From positions 1-64,000 of the forward strand of contig CAWJIJ010000009.1 in assembly GCA_963842955.1 (NCBI GenBank): DNA of 64,000 nt. The letters run 5' to 3'. The notes beneath the pieces are model-generated. The model was not told where the DNA came from. It worked only from the letters and a program-made list of their open reading frames with translations, and made no database searches. This DNA is from JARFQW01 sp963842955 (GTDB taxonomy: Bacteria > Pseudomonadota > Gammaproteobacteria > Steroidobacterales > XN24). Every line of letters starts with the position of its first letter. Positions within the stretch are counted from its first letter, which is position 1. This document shows, one piece after another, positions 39,307 to 50,500 of this stretch. Made by a program: the position numbers and the translations under genes.

Positions 39307-41277
39307 GAAGCCGATTCGTCCGCGGACAGATCGACGAGTGGAGCGTCGGCTTCGACCATGTCTCCCTCGGCGCATAGCAATTCGCCGACGACGCCAGCGA
39401 ATGAGGCCTTCAGCGTGTATTCCATTTTCATGCCCTCGAGGACCAGCAGCGGATCGCCGGCGCGAACACGGTCGCCAGGGGCGACGTGGATCTTGACGAC
39501 GGTCCCGGGCATCGGCGCGCCCGGATGAGTGTCCTCCTCGTGATGGGATTTGCCATCGGCAAATCGCGGCAGCCACGTAAGAAGCCGGCCGTCAGCGCCA
39601 TCGGTTACAAAGACCTGTTTGCCAGCAACACGGGTCTGGTAGCCGCGCAGGCAACTTCCTGTGTCGACCTTCGGCGCGCCATCTTCGGCTGATGCAGCGT
39701 CTCCCGCCAGGGCGAACCCGTCGGCGGTTTTTTCATGGGGCCTCAGTATCACCTCGTGCACATCCCCGGCGGCCGCGGCCAGTCGTAGCGTCACGGCTGA
39801 TGGCACCACGGATTCCCAGCCATCCGGGCGATCCCAGGGTGAATACGGGTCGGCGTCGCCGGCCGCGGGCCGGGCTCTCAACAGGGCGGCGGCGGCGGCG
39901 GTGAGATGTCCTGCGGGCGCCGGCGCTATCCCGGTAAGGATGGCGTCGAGCTCGGTGTCGAGGAATGTGGTGTCCACCCGCGCCTCGGCGAATGCGGGAT
40001 GAGCAGTCAGGGCCTGGAGCAGGAGGAGGTTGTTGCGGGGGCCGATCAGCGCGATGCGGGCGAGGGCTCCGCGCAGTCCGGCAAGCGCCGCCTGGCGGGT
40101 CTCTCCGTGGGCAATGACCTTGGCGAGCATCGGATCATAGTGAATGGTTACCTCATCGCCGGTTGCGACGCCCGTATCGACCCGCAGGCCGGACTCCCGT
40201 TCCGGATACTCGAAACACTGGATATATCCCGTCGACGGCAGAAAGCCGTTGTATGGATCTTCCGCGTAGATCCGCGCCTCGATCGCATGGCCGTTGACGG
40301 CAGGCAAGTCGCCGGCTGCCGGGAGGTGGCGGCCGGCGGCGACTTCCAGCTGCCACTGGACCAGATCGATGCCGCGCACCATCTCGGTAACCGGATGCTC
40401 GACCTGGAGGCGGGTATTCATTTCCATGAAATAGAAGTCCCGCGAGGCGTCCATGATGAACTCGACGGTTCCGGCGCCCACGTACTCGACGACACGCGCG
40501 GCGGCGACGGCAGCCTTCGCCCATGGCCTCGCGGATGCCGGGATCGAGTGCCGGTGATGGCGCTTCCTCCAGGACCTTCTGATAGCGTCGCTGGGTGGAG
40601 CACTCCCGTTCGCCAAGATGAATGACACTGCCGTGGCTGTCACCGAAGATCTGGAATTCCACGTGCCGGGGCTTGTCGAGAAAGCGCTCGAGAATCATCG
40701 TCTCGTCGCCAAAGGCGCCGACCGCCTCCCGGCGGGCGCCCTGCAGCGCATCCATGAAATCCTCTTCGCGGCGGACGATTCGCATGCCCTTGCCGCCGCC
40801 GCCGGCTGCAGCCTTGATCATCAGCGGAAAGCCGACCGAGTCCGCTGCCTCGAGCAGCCGGTCGTCCGACTGGTCGTCGCCGTGGTAACCCGGCACGACC
40901 GGTACCCCGGCTGCCGCCATCAGGCGCTTGGCCTCAAGCTTCGAACCCATCGCCCGAAGGGTTGCCGGGGCCGGGCCGACAAACACGATCCCGGCTGCTT
41001 CGCAGGCTTCCGCGAGGGCCGGGTTCTCGGCAAGAAAGCCGTAGCCCGGATGGATCGCCTGGGCCTGCGTGGCACGCGCCGCGTCAATGATTGCTTCGAC
41101 GTCCAGGTAAGCCCTCGGCGGTCCGATGGGCACGGCGATATCGGCTCCACGGACGTGCAGAGCGTCCGCATCGGGGTCCGTATGGACGGCAATGCTGGTC
41201 AGTCCCATGCGCCTGAGCGTGGCGCCAATACGACAGGCGATCTCCCCGCGATTTGCGATAAGGACCCGTTCGAACAT
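39303..41277 (-). CDS. liuD: Methylcrotonyl-CoA carboxylase biotin-carboxylase/biotin-carrier subunit (frameshifted)
   Basis: ATG 41277 shares a base with the hydratase stop. N-terminus MFERVLIANRGEIACRIGAT, ATP-grasp loop KAAAGGGGKGMRIVR, ECSTQRRYQKVLEEAPSP. The frame breaks at the CC of 40514-40515 (GG in the gene). Removing one base gives AMGEAAVAAARVVEYVGAGT and then VEFIMDASRDFYFMEMNTRLQVEHPVTE. The C-terminal biotin site is LEGMKMEYTLKA. The repaired length is 657 residues, normal for the alpha subunit. With the beta subunit at 42-43.7 kb it carboxylates 3-methylcrotonyl-CoA. Also called mccA. Confidence 0.93.
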
Positions 41278-42074
41278 CAGCGGGTTTCGGACCATTCGGG
41301 CGAGCGTTTCTCGAGGAATGCCGACAGTCCTTCCTGTCCTTCCTCCGAGACCCGCAGCTGGGCGATGATCTCGGCGGTGCGCCGGGTGACGATTTCCGCG
41401 GCGGACTCCGTGCTGCCGGCCACCATGGCAATGAGTTCCTTGCACTCCCGGACGGCCATGGGGCCGCCCTTGAGGAGCATGCCGACCTGGTGTTCCACTG
41501 CCTCGTCGAGACGCTTGGCTCGGGCGACCTCGTGGACCAGTCCCACGCGACGCGCCTTGCGGGCGGTCATGGGCTCGCCGGTCAGAAAGAATCGGCGGGC
41601 ATGGCGGGCACCGATGGCCGCGATCACATACGGGGAGATCACCGCGGGTACGAGCCCCAGGCGGACTTCCGATAGCGCGAACAGGGCGTCCCGGTCGGCC
41701 ACCGCGATGTCGCAGCAGGCGAGCAGCCCCACGCCGCCGCCAAATACATGACCGTTGACCCGGGCGACAGTGGGAATTCTCAGGTGATTGAGAACCGACA
41801 TCAGCTCGGCCAGCCGCAGTGCGTCCTCGACGTTGTCTTCCTCCGAAAACTCGACCATCGAGCGCATCCAGTTGAGGTCGGCACCCGCCGAGAAAGCCGT
41901 GCCCGCGCCGGTAAGCACGACAGCCCGTATGTCTTTGCGGGCTCCGAGTTCGAGCAGCAGCTCGGTCAGCCGGGCGATGAGCGCATGGTCGAATGCGTTC
42001 CGGATGTCCGGACGATTGAGAGTGAGGGTGGCAACGCCGCGTTCATCCACGGCACACAAGACCGGTTCCGACAT
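41277..42074 (-). CDS. liuC: Methylglutaconyl-CoA hydratase (enoyl-CoA hydratase family)
   Basis: 265 residues, crotonase fold: GAGTAFSAGADLNWMRSMVE forms the first oxyanion-hole segment and VNGHVFGGGVGLLACCDIAV the second. SEVRLGLVPAVISPYVIAAIG is characteristic of the AUH/LiuC group that hydrates 3-methylglutaconyl-CoA to HMG-CoA. The position between the two carboxylase subunits, where liu operons place it, settles the substrate better than sequence alone. Confidence 0.9.
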   Translation of the reverse strand: MSEPVLCAVDERGVATLTLNRPDIRNAFDHALIARLTELLLELGARKDIRAVVLTGAGTAFSAGADLNWMRSMVEFSEEDNVEDALRLAELMSVLNHLRIPTVARVNGHVFGGGVGLLACCDIAVADRDALFALSEVRLGLVPAVISPYVIAAIGARHARRFFLTGEPMTARKARRVGLVHEVARAKRLDEAVEHQVGMLLKGGPMAVRECKELIAMVAGSTESAAEIVTRRTAEIIAQLRVSEEGQEGLSAFLEKRSPEWSETR

Positions 42075-42090
42075 GTTCCTGCTCCTGCCG

Positions 42091-43701
42091 CTACATTCGG
42101 AAGACGCCGTAGGGCGTCTCCGGCTCCGGCGGCGCGTTCATAGAGGCGGACAGACAAAGCGCGAGTACCCGTCGGGTTTCCGCCGGGTCGATGATCCCGT
42201 CATCCCATAGTCTGGCCGTGGCGTAATAGGGATGCCCCTGGGACTCGTAGCGCTCCCTGATCTGTTCCCGGAACAGGGCCTCGTCCCCTTCGGCCCAGGC
42301 CTCGTTGCGGGCTTCGGCGCTGTCGCGCCGGACGGTGGCAAGTACCGATGCAGCCTGCTCGCCGCCCATGACCGAGATGCGGGCGTTGGGCCAGGTGAAC
42401 AGGAACCGCGCGCCATAGGCGCGTCCGCACATGGCGTAGTTCCCGGCGCCGAAGGAGCCGCCGACGATGACGGTGAACTTCGGCACCGTCGCCGTGGCGA
42501 CCGCATTGACCATTTTCGCTCCGTCTTTCGCGATTCCCTGCTGTTCGTACTTCTTGCCCACCATGAACCCGGTGATGTTCTGCAAAAAGACGAGCGGGAT
42601 CCGGCGACGGTTACACAGCTGGATAAAGTGCGCCCCCTTGAGGGCCGATTCGGAAAAAAGGATCCCATTGTTGGCGATGATGCCGACGGGATATCCGTTG
42701 AGCCGGGCAAAACCGCAAACCAGGGTTTTCCCGTAGAGGGGCTTGAACTCGTTGAGCTCCGAGCCATCGACGATACGACCGATCACTTCGCGAATGTCGA
42801 AGGGGTACCGCGTATCTTGCGGTACCAGGCCATAGAGATCCGCGGGGTCCAGGAGCGGCTCCCGGGGCGCGACGTTTCCGCGCCCTGCGGGCTTTGCGTG
42901 GTTGAGTGTCGCAACGATGCTGCGTGCGATCTCCAGTGCATGGGCGTCGCTGTTCGCGAGGTGGTCGGTGACCCCGGAGATCTTGCTGTGGACCTCGCCG
43001 CCGCCAAGGGATTCGGCATCGACGATCTCGCCGGTGGCCGCCTTGACCAGCGGTGGGCCGCCCAGAAAAATGGTTCCCTGGTTGCGCACGATCACTGCCT
43101 CGTCACACATGGCCGGGACGTACGCGCCGCCCGCCGTGCAGCTGCCCATGACCACGGCAATCTGCGGGATTCCGGCTGCTGACAGTCGTGCCTGGTTGTA
43201 GAAGATTCGCCCGAAGTGGTCCCGGTCGGGAAAAACCTCGTCCTGGAGGGGCAGAAACGCGCCGCCGGAGTCCACCAGATAGATGCACGGGAGATGATTC
43301 TCCAGCGCGATCTCCTGCGCTCTGAGGTGCTTCTTGACCGTCAGCGGGAAATACGTGCCGCCCTTGACGGTGGCGTCATTGACGACGAGCACGGCCTCCA
43401 CGCCGCTGATCCGGCCGATGCCGGTAATGATGCCGGCACAGGGCGCCTGGTCGTCATAGAGGCCCCTGCCGGCGAGGGCCGAAAACTCAAGGAACGCGCT
43501 GCCGGGGTCCAGCAGCGCCTCGATTCGTTCCCTGGGCAACAGCTTGCCACGCGCCTGGTGCTTCTCCCTTGCCCGGTCGCCGCCACCGGCCCGAATCCCT
43601 TCCAGGGCCGTGCAGAGGTCCTCGACCAGCATGCGCATGTGCCCGGCATTCTCGGCAAATGCCGGCGAGCGCGTATCCAGCTGGGAGCGGATCACGGACA
43701 T
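42091..43701 (-). CDS. liuB: Methylcrotonyl-CoA carboxylase carboxyltransferase (beta) subunit
   Basis: 536 residues, the usual length. ARGKLLPRERIEALLDPGS, IYLVDSGGAFLPLQDEVFPD and VVMGSCTAGGAYVPAMCDEA are carboxyltransferase motifs. GTIFLGGPPLVKAATGEIVD and the C-terminal half (FLQNITGFMVGKKYEQQGIA, GGSFGAGNYAMCGRAYGARF) match MCC rather than propionyl-CoA carboxylase. It moves the carboxyl from biotin to 3-methylcrotonyl-CoA. It starts 3 bases after the thiolase gene ends. Confidence 0.95.
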   Translation of the reverse strand: MSVIRSQLDTRSPAFAENAGHMRMLVEDLCTALEGIRAGGGDRAREKHQARGKLLPRERIEALLDPGSAFLEFSALAGRGLYDDQAPCAGIITGIGRISGVEAVLVVNDATVKGGTYFPLTVKKHLRAQEIALENHLPCIYLVDSGGAFLPLQDEVFPDRDHFGRIFYNQARLSAAGIPQIAVVMGSCTAGGAYVPAMCDEAVIVRNQGTIFLGGPPLVKAATGEIVDAESLGGGEVHSKISGVTDHLANSDAHALEIARSIVATLNHAKPAGRGNVAPREPLLDPADLYGLVPQDTRYPFDIREVIGRIVDGSELNEFKPLYGKTLVCGFARLNGYPVGIIANNGILFSESALKGAHFIQLCNRRRIPLVFLQNITGFMVGKKYEQQGIAKDGAKMVNAVATATVPKFTVIVGGSFGAGNYAMCGRAYGARFLFTWPNARISVMGGEQAASVLATVRRDSAEARNEAWAEGDEALFREQIRERYESQGHPYYATARLWDDGIIDPAETRRVLALCLSASMNAPPEPETPYGVFRM

Positions 43702-43704
43702 GGA

Positions 43705-44886
43705 TCAGACGGTCTCGATGGCGATCGCGGTAGCCTCTCCGCCGCCGATGCACAAGGAGGCCATGCCCCGCTTGAGGCCGCGATTCCTGAGGGCATGGGC
43801 GAGAGTCGTGATGATCCGGGCGCCGGTGGCACCGATCGGGTGGCCCAGCGCACAGGCTCCGCCGTTGACGTTGACCCGGTCGTGGTCCAGGCCCAGGTCG
43901 TGCATGGCCGCCATGGTGACAACGGCGAAGGCTTCGTTGATTTCGTAGAGATCGACGTCATCAGGTTTCCAGTCCAGCTCGTCGAGTAATGCCTGCATGG
44001 CGAAAACGGGCGCCGTCGTAAACCACTCCGGGGCATGGGCGAACCCCGAGTGGCCGACGATTCGTGCCAGGGGCTCTATGCCTCTGCGCTCGGCCTCGCT
44101 TTCCTCCAGGAGAACGAGGGCGGCGGCACCGTCTGAGATCGACGACGAGCTGGCCGCGGTGACTGTGCCGCCTTCGCGGCGGAAAGCGGCCCGCATCGTG
44201 GTGATCCTGTCCAGGTCGCAGCGCCCCGGCTCCTCGTCGATCTCCACGCTTGTGCTGCCTCGCCGGGACTTGACCTCGACCGGGACGATTTCCGCGGCAA
44301 ACCCGGTACCGGCGGCAGCCAGGGCGCGCTCCACCGAGGCAATGGAAAAGGCGTCCTGGGCCTCACGGGTAAACCCGTACTTGTCCGCCGTCGCCTCCGC
44401 GAAGTGGCCCATCATCTGGCCGTCATAGGGATTCTGCAGGCCATCGAAGAACATGTGGTCCAGGACCTGCTGGTGACCCATGCGGTAACCGCTGCGGGCC
44501 TTGGGCAGGAGATAGGGGGCGTTGGTCATGGACTCCATCCCGCCGGCCACGGCAATCGTGGCGGAGCCGGCCCGGATCGTGTCATGGGCCAGCATGGCCG
44601 CCTTCATGCCCGAACCGCAGACCTTGCTCACCGTGGTGCACGGGATGGCCTGGGGGATGTCGGCGGCGAGCGCCGCCTGGCGGGCGGGTGCCTGTCCCAG
44701 CCCCGCCGGCAACACGCAACCCATGAGGACCTCGCTGATCTCATATGGCGAGATGCCGGCATCCGCGACAGCGGCCCGGATGGCGGCCGCCCCGAGGTCC
44801 GTGGCGCTGACCCCGGACAGGCCGCCCTGAAAAGCGCCGATCGGGGTCCGGCGGGCAGCGGCGATGACGATGGATGGGCTGGTCAT
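43705..44886 (-). CDS. Acetyl-CoA C-acetyltransferase (thiolase)
   Basis: 393 residues. The acylated Cys is in TTVSKVCGSGMKAAMLA (about residue 89), followed by AGGMESMTNAPYLLPKAR. The C-terminal VNVNGGACALGHPIGATGAR and SLCIGGGEATAIAIE hold the catalytic His and second Cys. It cleaves acetoacetyl-CoA to two acetyl-CoA, the step after acetoacetyl-CoA synthetase, or the 2-methyl form in isoleucine breakdown. The HPEWFTTAPV-like region (APEWFTTAPVFAMQALLDEL) is typical of biosynthetic-type thiolases. Confidence 0.93.
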   Translation of the reverse strand: MTSPSIVIAAARRTPIGAFQGGLSGVSATDLGAAAIRAAVADAGISPYEISEVLMGCVLPAGLGQAPARQAALAADIPQAIPCTTVSKVCGSGMKAAMLAHDTIRAGSATIAVAGGMESMTNAPYLLPKARSGYRMGHQQVLDHMFFDGLQNPYDGQMMGHFAEATADKYGFTREAQDAFSIASVERALAAAGTGFAAEIVPVEVKSRRGSTSVEIDEEPGRCDLDRITTMRAAFRREGGTVTAASSSSISDGAAALVLLEESEAERRGIEPLARIVGHSGFAHAPEWFTTAPVFAMQALLDELDWKPDDVDLYEINEAFAVVTMAAMHDLGLDHDRVNVNGGACALGHPIGATGARIITTLAHALRNRGLKRGMASLCIGGGEATAIAIETV

Positions 44887-44945
44887 GAGGTTCTCCCTGC
44901 TCGGCGCCTGCCCGGACCGGGTCCGGTTGCGCCGGCTTGATCTTG

Positions 44946-46112
44946 TCAGGCTCCGCCTCCGCGGACGAGTTCACGGCCGATCAGCATGCGCCGAATCTCG
45001 CTGGTCCCGGCGCCAATTTCGTAGAGTTTTGCATCACGCAGAAGACGGCCGGCGGGGTATTCATTTATATAGCCGTTGCCGCCGAGGGTCTGTATTGCAT
45101 CGAGGGCCAGATTGACGGCGGAACTCGATGCCAGCAGAAGACAGGCCGCGGCGTCCTGGCGGGTTGCCTCGCCCCGGTCAAACTGCTCTGCCACCCGGTA
45201 GGCGAAGGCCCGGGACGACTGCAGCGCCGTATACATGTCGGCGATCTTGGCCCGCATGATGTCGAACTCGCCGATGGGGCGGCCGAATTGGCGCCGCTCG
45301 CGGACGTAGGGCAGGACCACATCCATCGCCGCCTGCATGATGCCGATCGGTCCGCCGGAGAGCACAAGACGTTCGGAATCCAGTCCGCGCATGAGGATAT
45401 AGACGCCGCCGTCAACGCCGCCGAGTACGTTTTCCGCGGGAATCCGGCAGTCCTCGAAGACCAGTTCGCAGGTGTTCGAGCCACGCATCCCGAGCTTGTC
45501 GAGTTTTTGTGCCGTGCGGAAGCCGGGCATGTCCCGTTCCACGATAAACGCGGTCATGGACTTCGAGCCGATGTCCGCATCGGCGGTCCGCATGTAGACG
45601 ATGAGCACGGTCGCTTCGGGACCGTTCGTGATCCACATCTTCGACCCGTTGGCGAGCCACCCGTTTCCGTCGGGGCGCGCGCGGCAGCTCATGGAGCCCA
45701 CGACGTCCGAGCCGGCGCCCGGCTCGGACATGGCGAGCGCTCCTACCCACTCGCCGCTGCACAGTTTCGGCAGGTATCGCGCGCGCTGCTCCTCGGAGCC
45801 GTTCAGGTAAAGATTGTTAACGCAAAGGTTGGAGTGCGCCCCGTAGGACAGGCCCACCGACGCCGACGCCCGGGAAATTTCTTCCATGGCGATCGTATGG
45901 GCCAGGTAGCCCATGCCCGAGCCCCCATAGGCTTCCGGCACGGTGAGCCCCAGCAGTCCCATTTCTCCCAGCTTTGGCCACAGGTCCTCCGGAAAGGCAT
46001 TGGCCTCGTCGATGGCCGCTGCCCGGGGCGCGATCTCGGTTTCGGCGAAGCGCCGCACGGATTCCCGCAACAGATCCAGGTCTTCGTTAATTCTCGTATT
46101 GAAGAGACTCAC
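44946..46112 (-). CDS. liuA: Isovaleryl-CoA dehydrogenase
   Basis: 388 residues. Acyl-CoA dehydrogenase motifs: GYLAHTIAMEEISRASASVG, GALAMSEPGAGSDVVGSM, NGSKMWITNGPEATVLIVY, and QTLGGNGYINEYPAGRLLRD. The C-terminal segment reads YEIGAGTSEIRR. Most acyl-CoA dehydrogenases have the catalytic Glu two residues before the TS (YEGTS), but isovaleryl-CoA dehydrogenases have a small residue there and use a Glu elsewhere, which matches the Ala seen. It forms 3-methylcrotonyl-CoA with electrons passed to ETF. It is 21 bases downstream of leucine dehydrogenase. Confidence 0.94.
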   Translation of the reverse strand: MSLFNTRINEDLDLLRESVRRFAETEIAPRAAAIDEANAFPEDLWPKLGEMGLLGLTVPEAYGGSGMGYLAHTIAMEEISRASASVGLSYGAHSNLCVNNLYLNGSEEQRARYLPKLCSGEWVGALAMSEPGAGSDVVGSMSCRARPDGNGWLANGSKMWITNGPEATVLIVYMRTADADIGSKSMTAFIVERDMPGFRTAQKLDKLGMRGSNTCELVFEDCRIPAENVLGGVDGGVYILMRGLDSERLVLSGGPIGIMQAAMDVVLPYVRERRQFGRPIGEFDIMRAKIADMYTALQSSRAFAYRVAEQFDRGEATRQDAAACLLLASSSAVNLALDAIQTLGGNGYINEYPAGRLLRDAKLYEIGAGTSEIRRMLIGRELVRGGGA

Positions 46113-46133
46113 GGTGCGCTCCCTGCGCTGCGA

Positions 46134-47255
46134 TCAGGAATTCGTGGCGGTCGTGTGGGGTCTGCGGCCTGACAGGCGATCCTTGAATCGCTTGGAGTAG
46201 GGCATCTTGACGTGGGAAATCGCGTGGATCCGTTCTTCGGCCAGCCGATCGGCGGCCTGCCATGACGGGATGCCGTCGCGCTCGGCCAGGTTGAAGATGT
46301 TGCTGATGATGTCGTAAATCGTGCTGACGGTCCGGTAGGCCCGGTCCCGGTCGTAGCCCTGGAGTTCAATGGCCACGTTCATCAGGCCGCCGGCGTTGAT
46401 GGCGTAGTCGGGAGCGTACAGGATGCCGCGTTCCTCCAGCGCCGTTCCCCATTCGCTGGACTCCAGCTGGTTGTTCGCGCTGCCGGCGACAATGTCGCAT
46501 TTCAGGCGGGGTACGGTGTCCTCGTTGACGACGCCGCCAAGGGCGCAGGGCGAGAACACTTTTGCGTCTACCTCGTAGATCTGGTCAAGGGGCACGGCTT
46601 CGGCGCCCAGTTCGTCCACCGCCTGCTCGACACGGGTCTCATTGATGTCACACACGAAAACCTTTGCGCCCGCCTCGCGAAGGTACTTGGTCAGGTAGTA
46701 GCCCACGTGACCGACGCCCTGCACCGCGAAGCTCAGCTTGCCGGGATCGTCATGACCGTATTTGCGCAGGAGGCAGGCGCGAATTCCCTGCAGCGTGCCG
46801 TAGGCGGTGAACGGTGACGGGTCCCCGCTGCCGCCATGGACCCGATGGACGCCGACGACCCGATCCGTCTCCTGGTAGATGTAGTCCATGTCGTTGACAT
46901 TGGTGCCCACGTCCTCGGCGGTGATATAGCGTCCGCCGAGGGAGCCGATAAACCTGCCAAGCGCCCGGAACAGGCCCTCGCTCTTGTCTTTCTCCGGGTC
47001 GCCGATCAGTACGGCCTTGCCGCCGCCCAGATTGAGTCCGGCAACAGCCGCCTTGTAGGTCATGCCCCGCGACAGGCGCAGCACGTCGACCAGGGCCTCT
47101 TCCTCGTTCGCGTAGGGCCACATCCGCAGCCCGCCGAGGGCCGGCCCCAGTGTCGTGTTGTGGATCGCGACGATGGCCTTCAGGCCAGTTTCGGCGTAGT
47201 TGAACACGACTACCTGTTCGTGTCCCATCTTCGCCATCCGTTCGAAAAGTTCCAT
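46134..47255 (-). CDS. Leucine dehydrogenase (Glu/Leu/Phe/Val dehydrogenase family)
   Basis: 373 residues. TTLGPALGGLRMWPYANEEE, GMTYKAAVAGLNLGGGKAVL (catalytic Lys), YITAEDVGTNVNDMDYIYQE and the NAD loop FAVQGVGHVGYYLTKYL identify the branched-chain class. It deaminates leucine, isoleucine and valine to 2-oxoacids with NAD, which explains why no branched-chain aminotransferase accompanies the cluster. It heads the minus-strand run that ends near 27.4 kb, and is divergent from icmF across 332 bases. Confidence 0.93.
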   Translation of the reverse strand: MELFERMAKMGHEQVVVFNYAETGLKAIVAIHNTTLGPALGGLRMWPYANEEEALVDVLRLSRGMTYKAAVAGLNLGGGKAVLIGDPEKDKSEGLFRALGRFIGSLGGRYITAEDVGTNVNDMDYIYQETDRVVGVHRVHGGSGDPSPFTAYGTLQGIRACLLRKYGHDDPGKLSFAVQGVGHVGYYLTKYLREAGAKVFVCDINETRVEQAVDELGAEAVPLDQIYEVDAKVFSPCALGGVVNEDTVPRLKCDIVAGSANNQLESSEWGTALEERGILYAPDYAINAGGLMNVAIELQGYDRDRAYRTVSTIYDIISNIFNLAERDGIPSWQAADRLAEERIHAISHVKMPYSKRFKDRLSGRRPHTTATNS

Positions 47256-47587
47256 TCGCTCCTCCTGGAATGATGGGCCGCCCGAGACGCGGATCGGGGC
47301 GCGTCACGGGAAGCAGCGTGTTCCGCCGAAACGGCAGCCTCCCGGCCGCGCCCGCGCGAGTCTCGAGGGTCACGAAACCTGTAATGTCGTTATCGGATCG
47401 TGCCTGCGGGCCTCTGTCCGTTCGCCGGAACCCGGGCCCGGCCGCGGGCGGCGAAAGTATAGTCGTGTCGGTTTCGGGGTGCACGGGCGCGGGTCACACT
47501 TGTCGCGGCGCAGCATGACCGGAATGCCGGCCATGGCCGCGCGGTATAATGATCGGCCGGTTTTCTGTCTGCCAGGAACGCATGTAA
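47256..47587. other. Divergent intergenic region, leucine dehydrogenase/icmF
   Basis: 332 bases without a credible gene. The ribosome site for leucine dehydrogenase (GGAG in AGGAGCG) is at the left end. Near the right end TATAAT at 47545-47550 is a good plus-strand -10 for icmF, about 38 bases before its ATG; the -35 is unclear. Regulatory sites for both operons should lie here, but I see no clear palindrome of the LiuR or BkdR kinds. Confidence 0.5.
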
Positions 47588-50500
47588 ATGAGCACCGCCG
47601 CACAAGAGATGGCTTCGCGTCTCCGCGACCGCGGCGACAAACCGCTCCGGTTTATCAGTGCCGCATCGCTTTTCGACGGCCACGACGCGGCTATCAACAT
47701 CATCCGTCGTTTGCTGCAGAGCCACGGCGCGGAGGTTATTCACCTCGGCCACAATCGAAGCGTTGCCGATATCGTCCGCGCCGCCCTGCAGGAGGACGCT
47801 GACGGCATCGCCTGCAGCTCGTACCAGGGCGGCCACAACGAGTACTTCCGATACATGGTGGACATGCTGCGGGAGCACGGGGCGGATCACGTTCGCGTGG
47901 TTGTCGGCGGCGGCGGCACGATTGCCCCGGAAGAGATCGACGCCCTCGAAGCCCACGGCGTCGAGAAGATCTACACGCCCGGTCACGGGATGCGCATGGG
48001 TCTCGACGGGATGATTGACGACGTCTTCCACCGGGTCCGGGCCCGGGGCGAGCCGGAATGGTCTTTCGAGGTGCCCGCGGCGGGCGATCACCTCGCGATC
48101 GGTCGTTGCCTGACGCTGCTGGAAGAGGCAGCGGAAACGCCGGAGGCGCTGGAAGCGCTGCGGGGTGCCTGGCGCCGGCTTCCTGACCTTGCGCCGGTGC
48201 TCGGGATTACCGGTACCGGCGGCGCCGGCAAGAGCAGTCTTACCGACGAGCTGCTGAACCGTTTCCTGAGGGCCTTTCCCGACAAGCGAATTGCGGTTCT
48301 CGCCGTCGATCCGACTCGGCGTCGCTCCGGTGGTGCCCTCCTGGGTGACCGTATCCGGATGAACAGCCTTTCCGATGAGCGGATATTCATGCGATCCATG
48401 GCGACCCGCCGGGCTCACCTGGCGACCAGCGCGGTTCTCGCGGACAGCATCGATCTGCTGCGTCGCATTGGTTTCGACCTGGTGATCGTCGAAACCGCGG
48501 GCATTGGCCAGAGCGACACGGAAATCGTCGACCTGGTCGATCTCTCCATGTACGTCATGACCAGCGACTACGGCGCCGCAAGCCAGCTCGAGAAAATCGA
48601 TATGCTGGACTTTGCGGATTTCGTCGTGCTCAACAAGTTCGAAAAGCGCGGCGCCATGGACGCGCTTCGGGACGTGCGCAAGCAGTGGAAGCGCAACCGC
48701 GTCGAGTTCTCGATGGCCGACGAGGACGTCCCGGTGTTCCCTACCGTGGCCAGCCAGTTCAACGACCCGGGGGTTAACCGCCTGTTCCTGGCGCTCACGG
48801 GCCGTATCGCGGAGGTGTCCGGCGAGTCGGACGCCGACTGGGCGGCCGGTACGCTGGAAACGTCGGACCAGGGGCGTAGCGAGGGGCTGATCCCGCCGCA
48901 GCGCGGCCGGTACCTGGCCGAGATTGCCGAAGACGGCCGGCATGCGAACGAAACGGTTGCCCGGAAATCCGACATCGCGGGTCTGGCCTGGGCCTGCTAC
49001 CGGGCCCTGGATGGCATGGACGCTGAGTTGCCGCCACGCCTGGAACCGTATCCCGACACGGCCCTGGAAGACGACGGGCTCGCCGTTCTGCGGCGTCGCT
49101 ACAACCAGGCGCTCGCAGACCTGGGGCCCGAGTGCGTTTCGCTCCTGAAGGCCTGGCCGGGGCGGCACCTCGGCGTTACCTCGGACGAATACGCCTACAC
49201 GGTTCGCGGGCGCGAGATTCGCGGCGACAACTATACGGAGTCCCTGAGCCATCTGAAGCTGCCCAGGATTGCGCCTCCCCACTATGCGGACTGGGGGGAG
49301 CAGCTACGGTTCCTTCTGAAGGAGAACCTTCCAGGCAGCTATCCCTACACGGGCGGCGTGTACCCCTATCGGCGGGAAGCGGAAGACCCCATCCGTATGT
49401 TTGCCGGCGAGGGGATGCCCGAGCGCACCAATAGACGGTTTCACTATCTGGCGGCGGGCCACCCGGCGACCCGGCTGTCCACTGCCTTTGATTCGGTGAC
49501 CCTGTATGGAGAGGACCCGGACGAGCGTCCGGATATCTACGGGCGTATCGGAAACTCCGGCGTCTCCATTGCCACCCTGGACGACATGAAGCGTCTGTAC
49601 TCCGGGTTTGACCTCTGCGACCCGGCGACGTCCGTATCCATGACGATCAACGGGCCGGCGCCCATGATTCTCGCCATGTTCCTCAACACGGCCGTGGACC
49701 AGCAGGTGGAGCGATGGCTGAGGTCGGAGGGCCGCTGGCCCGAGGCGGAAGCCAGGCTGGCAGAGATTTTTGCGAAAACCGAAAGGCCGGTATACCGGGG
49801 TGATCTGCCCGAGGGTCACGATGGCAGCGGCCTCGGCCTGCTCGGCGTTTCCGGCGACCAGCTGGTGGACCCGGAAACCTACGAGCGGATTCGGGCGGAA
49901 GCGCTCTCGCGCGTGCGCGGCACGGTGCAAGCCGACATTCTCAAGGAAGACCAGGCCCAGAACACGTGCATTTTTTCCACCGAGTTCGCCATGCGCATGA
50001 TGGGTGACGTGCAGTCCCACTTCATTGAGCACCGGGTGCGAAATTTCTACAGCGTGTCCATCAGCGGCTATCACATTGCCGAGGCCGGCGCGAACCCGAT
50101 CAGCCAGTTGGCCTTCACGCTGGCCAACGGGTTGACCATCGTTGAGTACTATCTCGCCCGCGGCATGGCCATTGACGATTTTGCGGCCAATCTGAGCTTT
50201 TTCTTTTCCAACGGCATGGACCCGGAATATGCCGTGATCGGCCGGGTGGCGCGGCGAATCTGGGCGCGGGCGATGAAGCGCCGCTACGGGGCGGCGCCCC
50301 GCAGCCAGATGCTGAAGTATCACATCCAGACCTCCGGCCGCAGCCTGCATGCCCAGGAGATCCAGTTCAACGACATCCGCACGACCTTGCAGGCCATGTA
50401 CGCCCTGTTCGACAACTGTAACAGCCTGCACACGAACGCCTACGACGAAGCGCTGACGACGCCGACCGAAGAATCGGTCCGCCGGGCGGTCGCGATCCAG

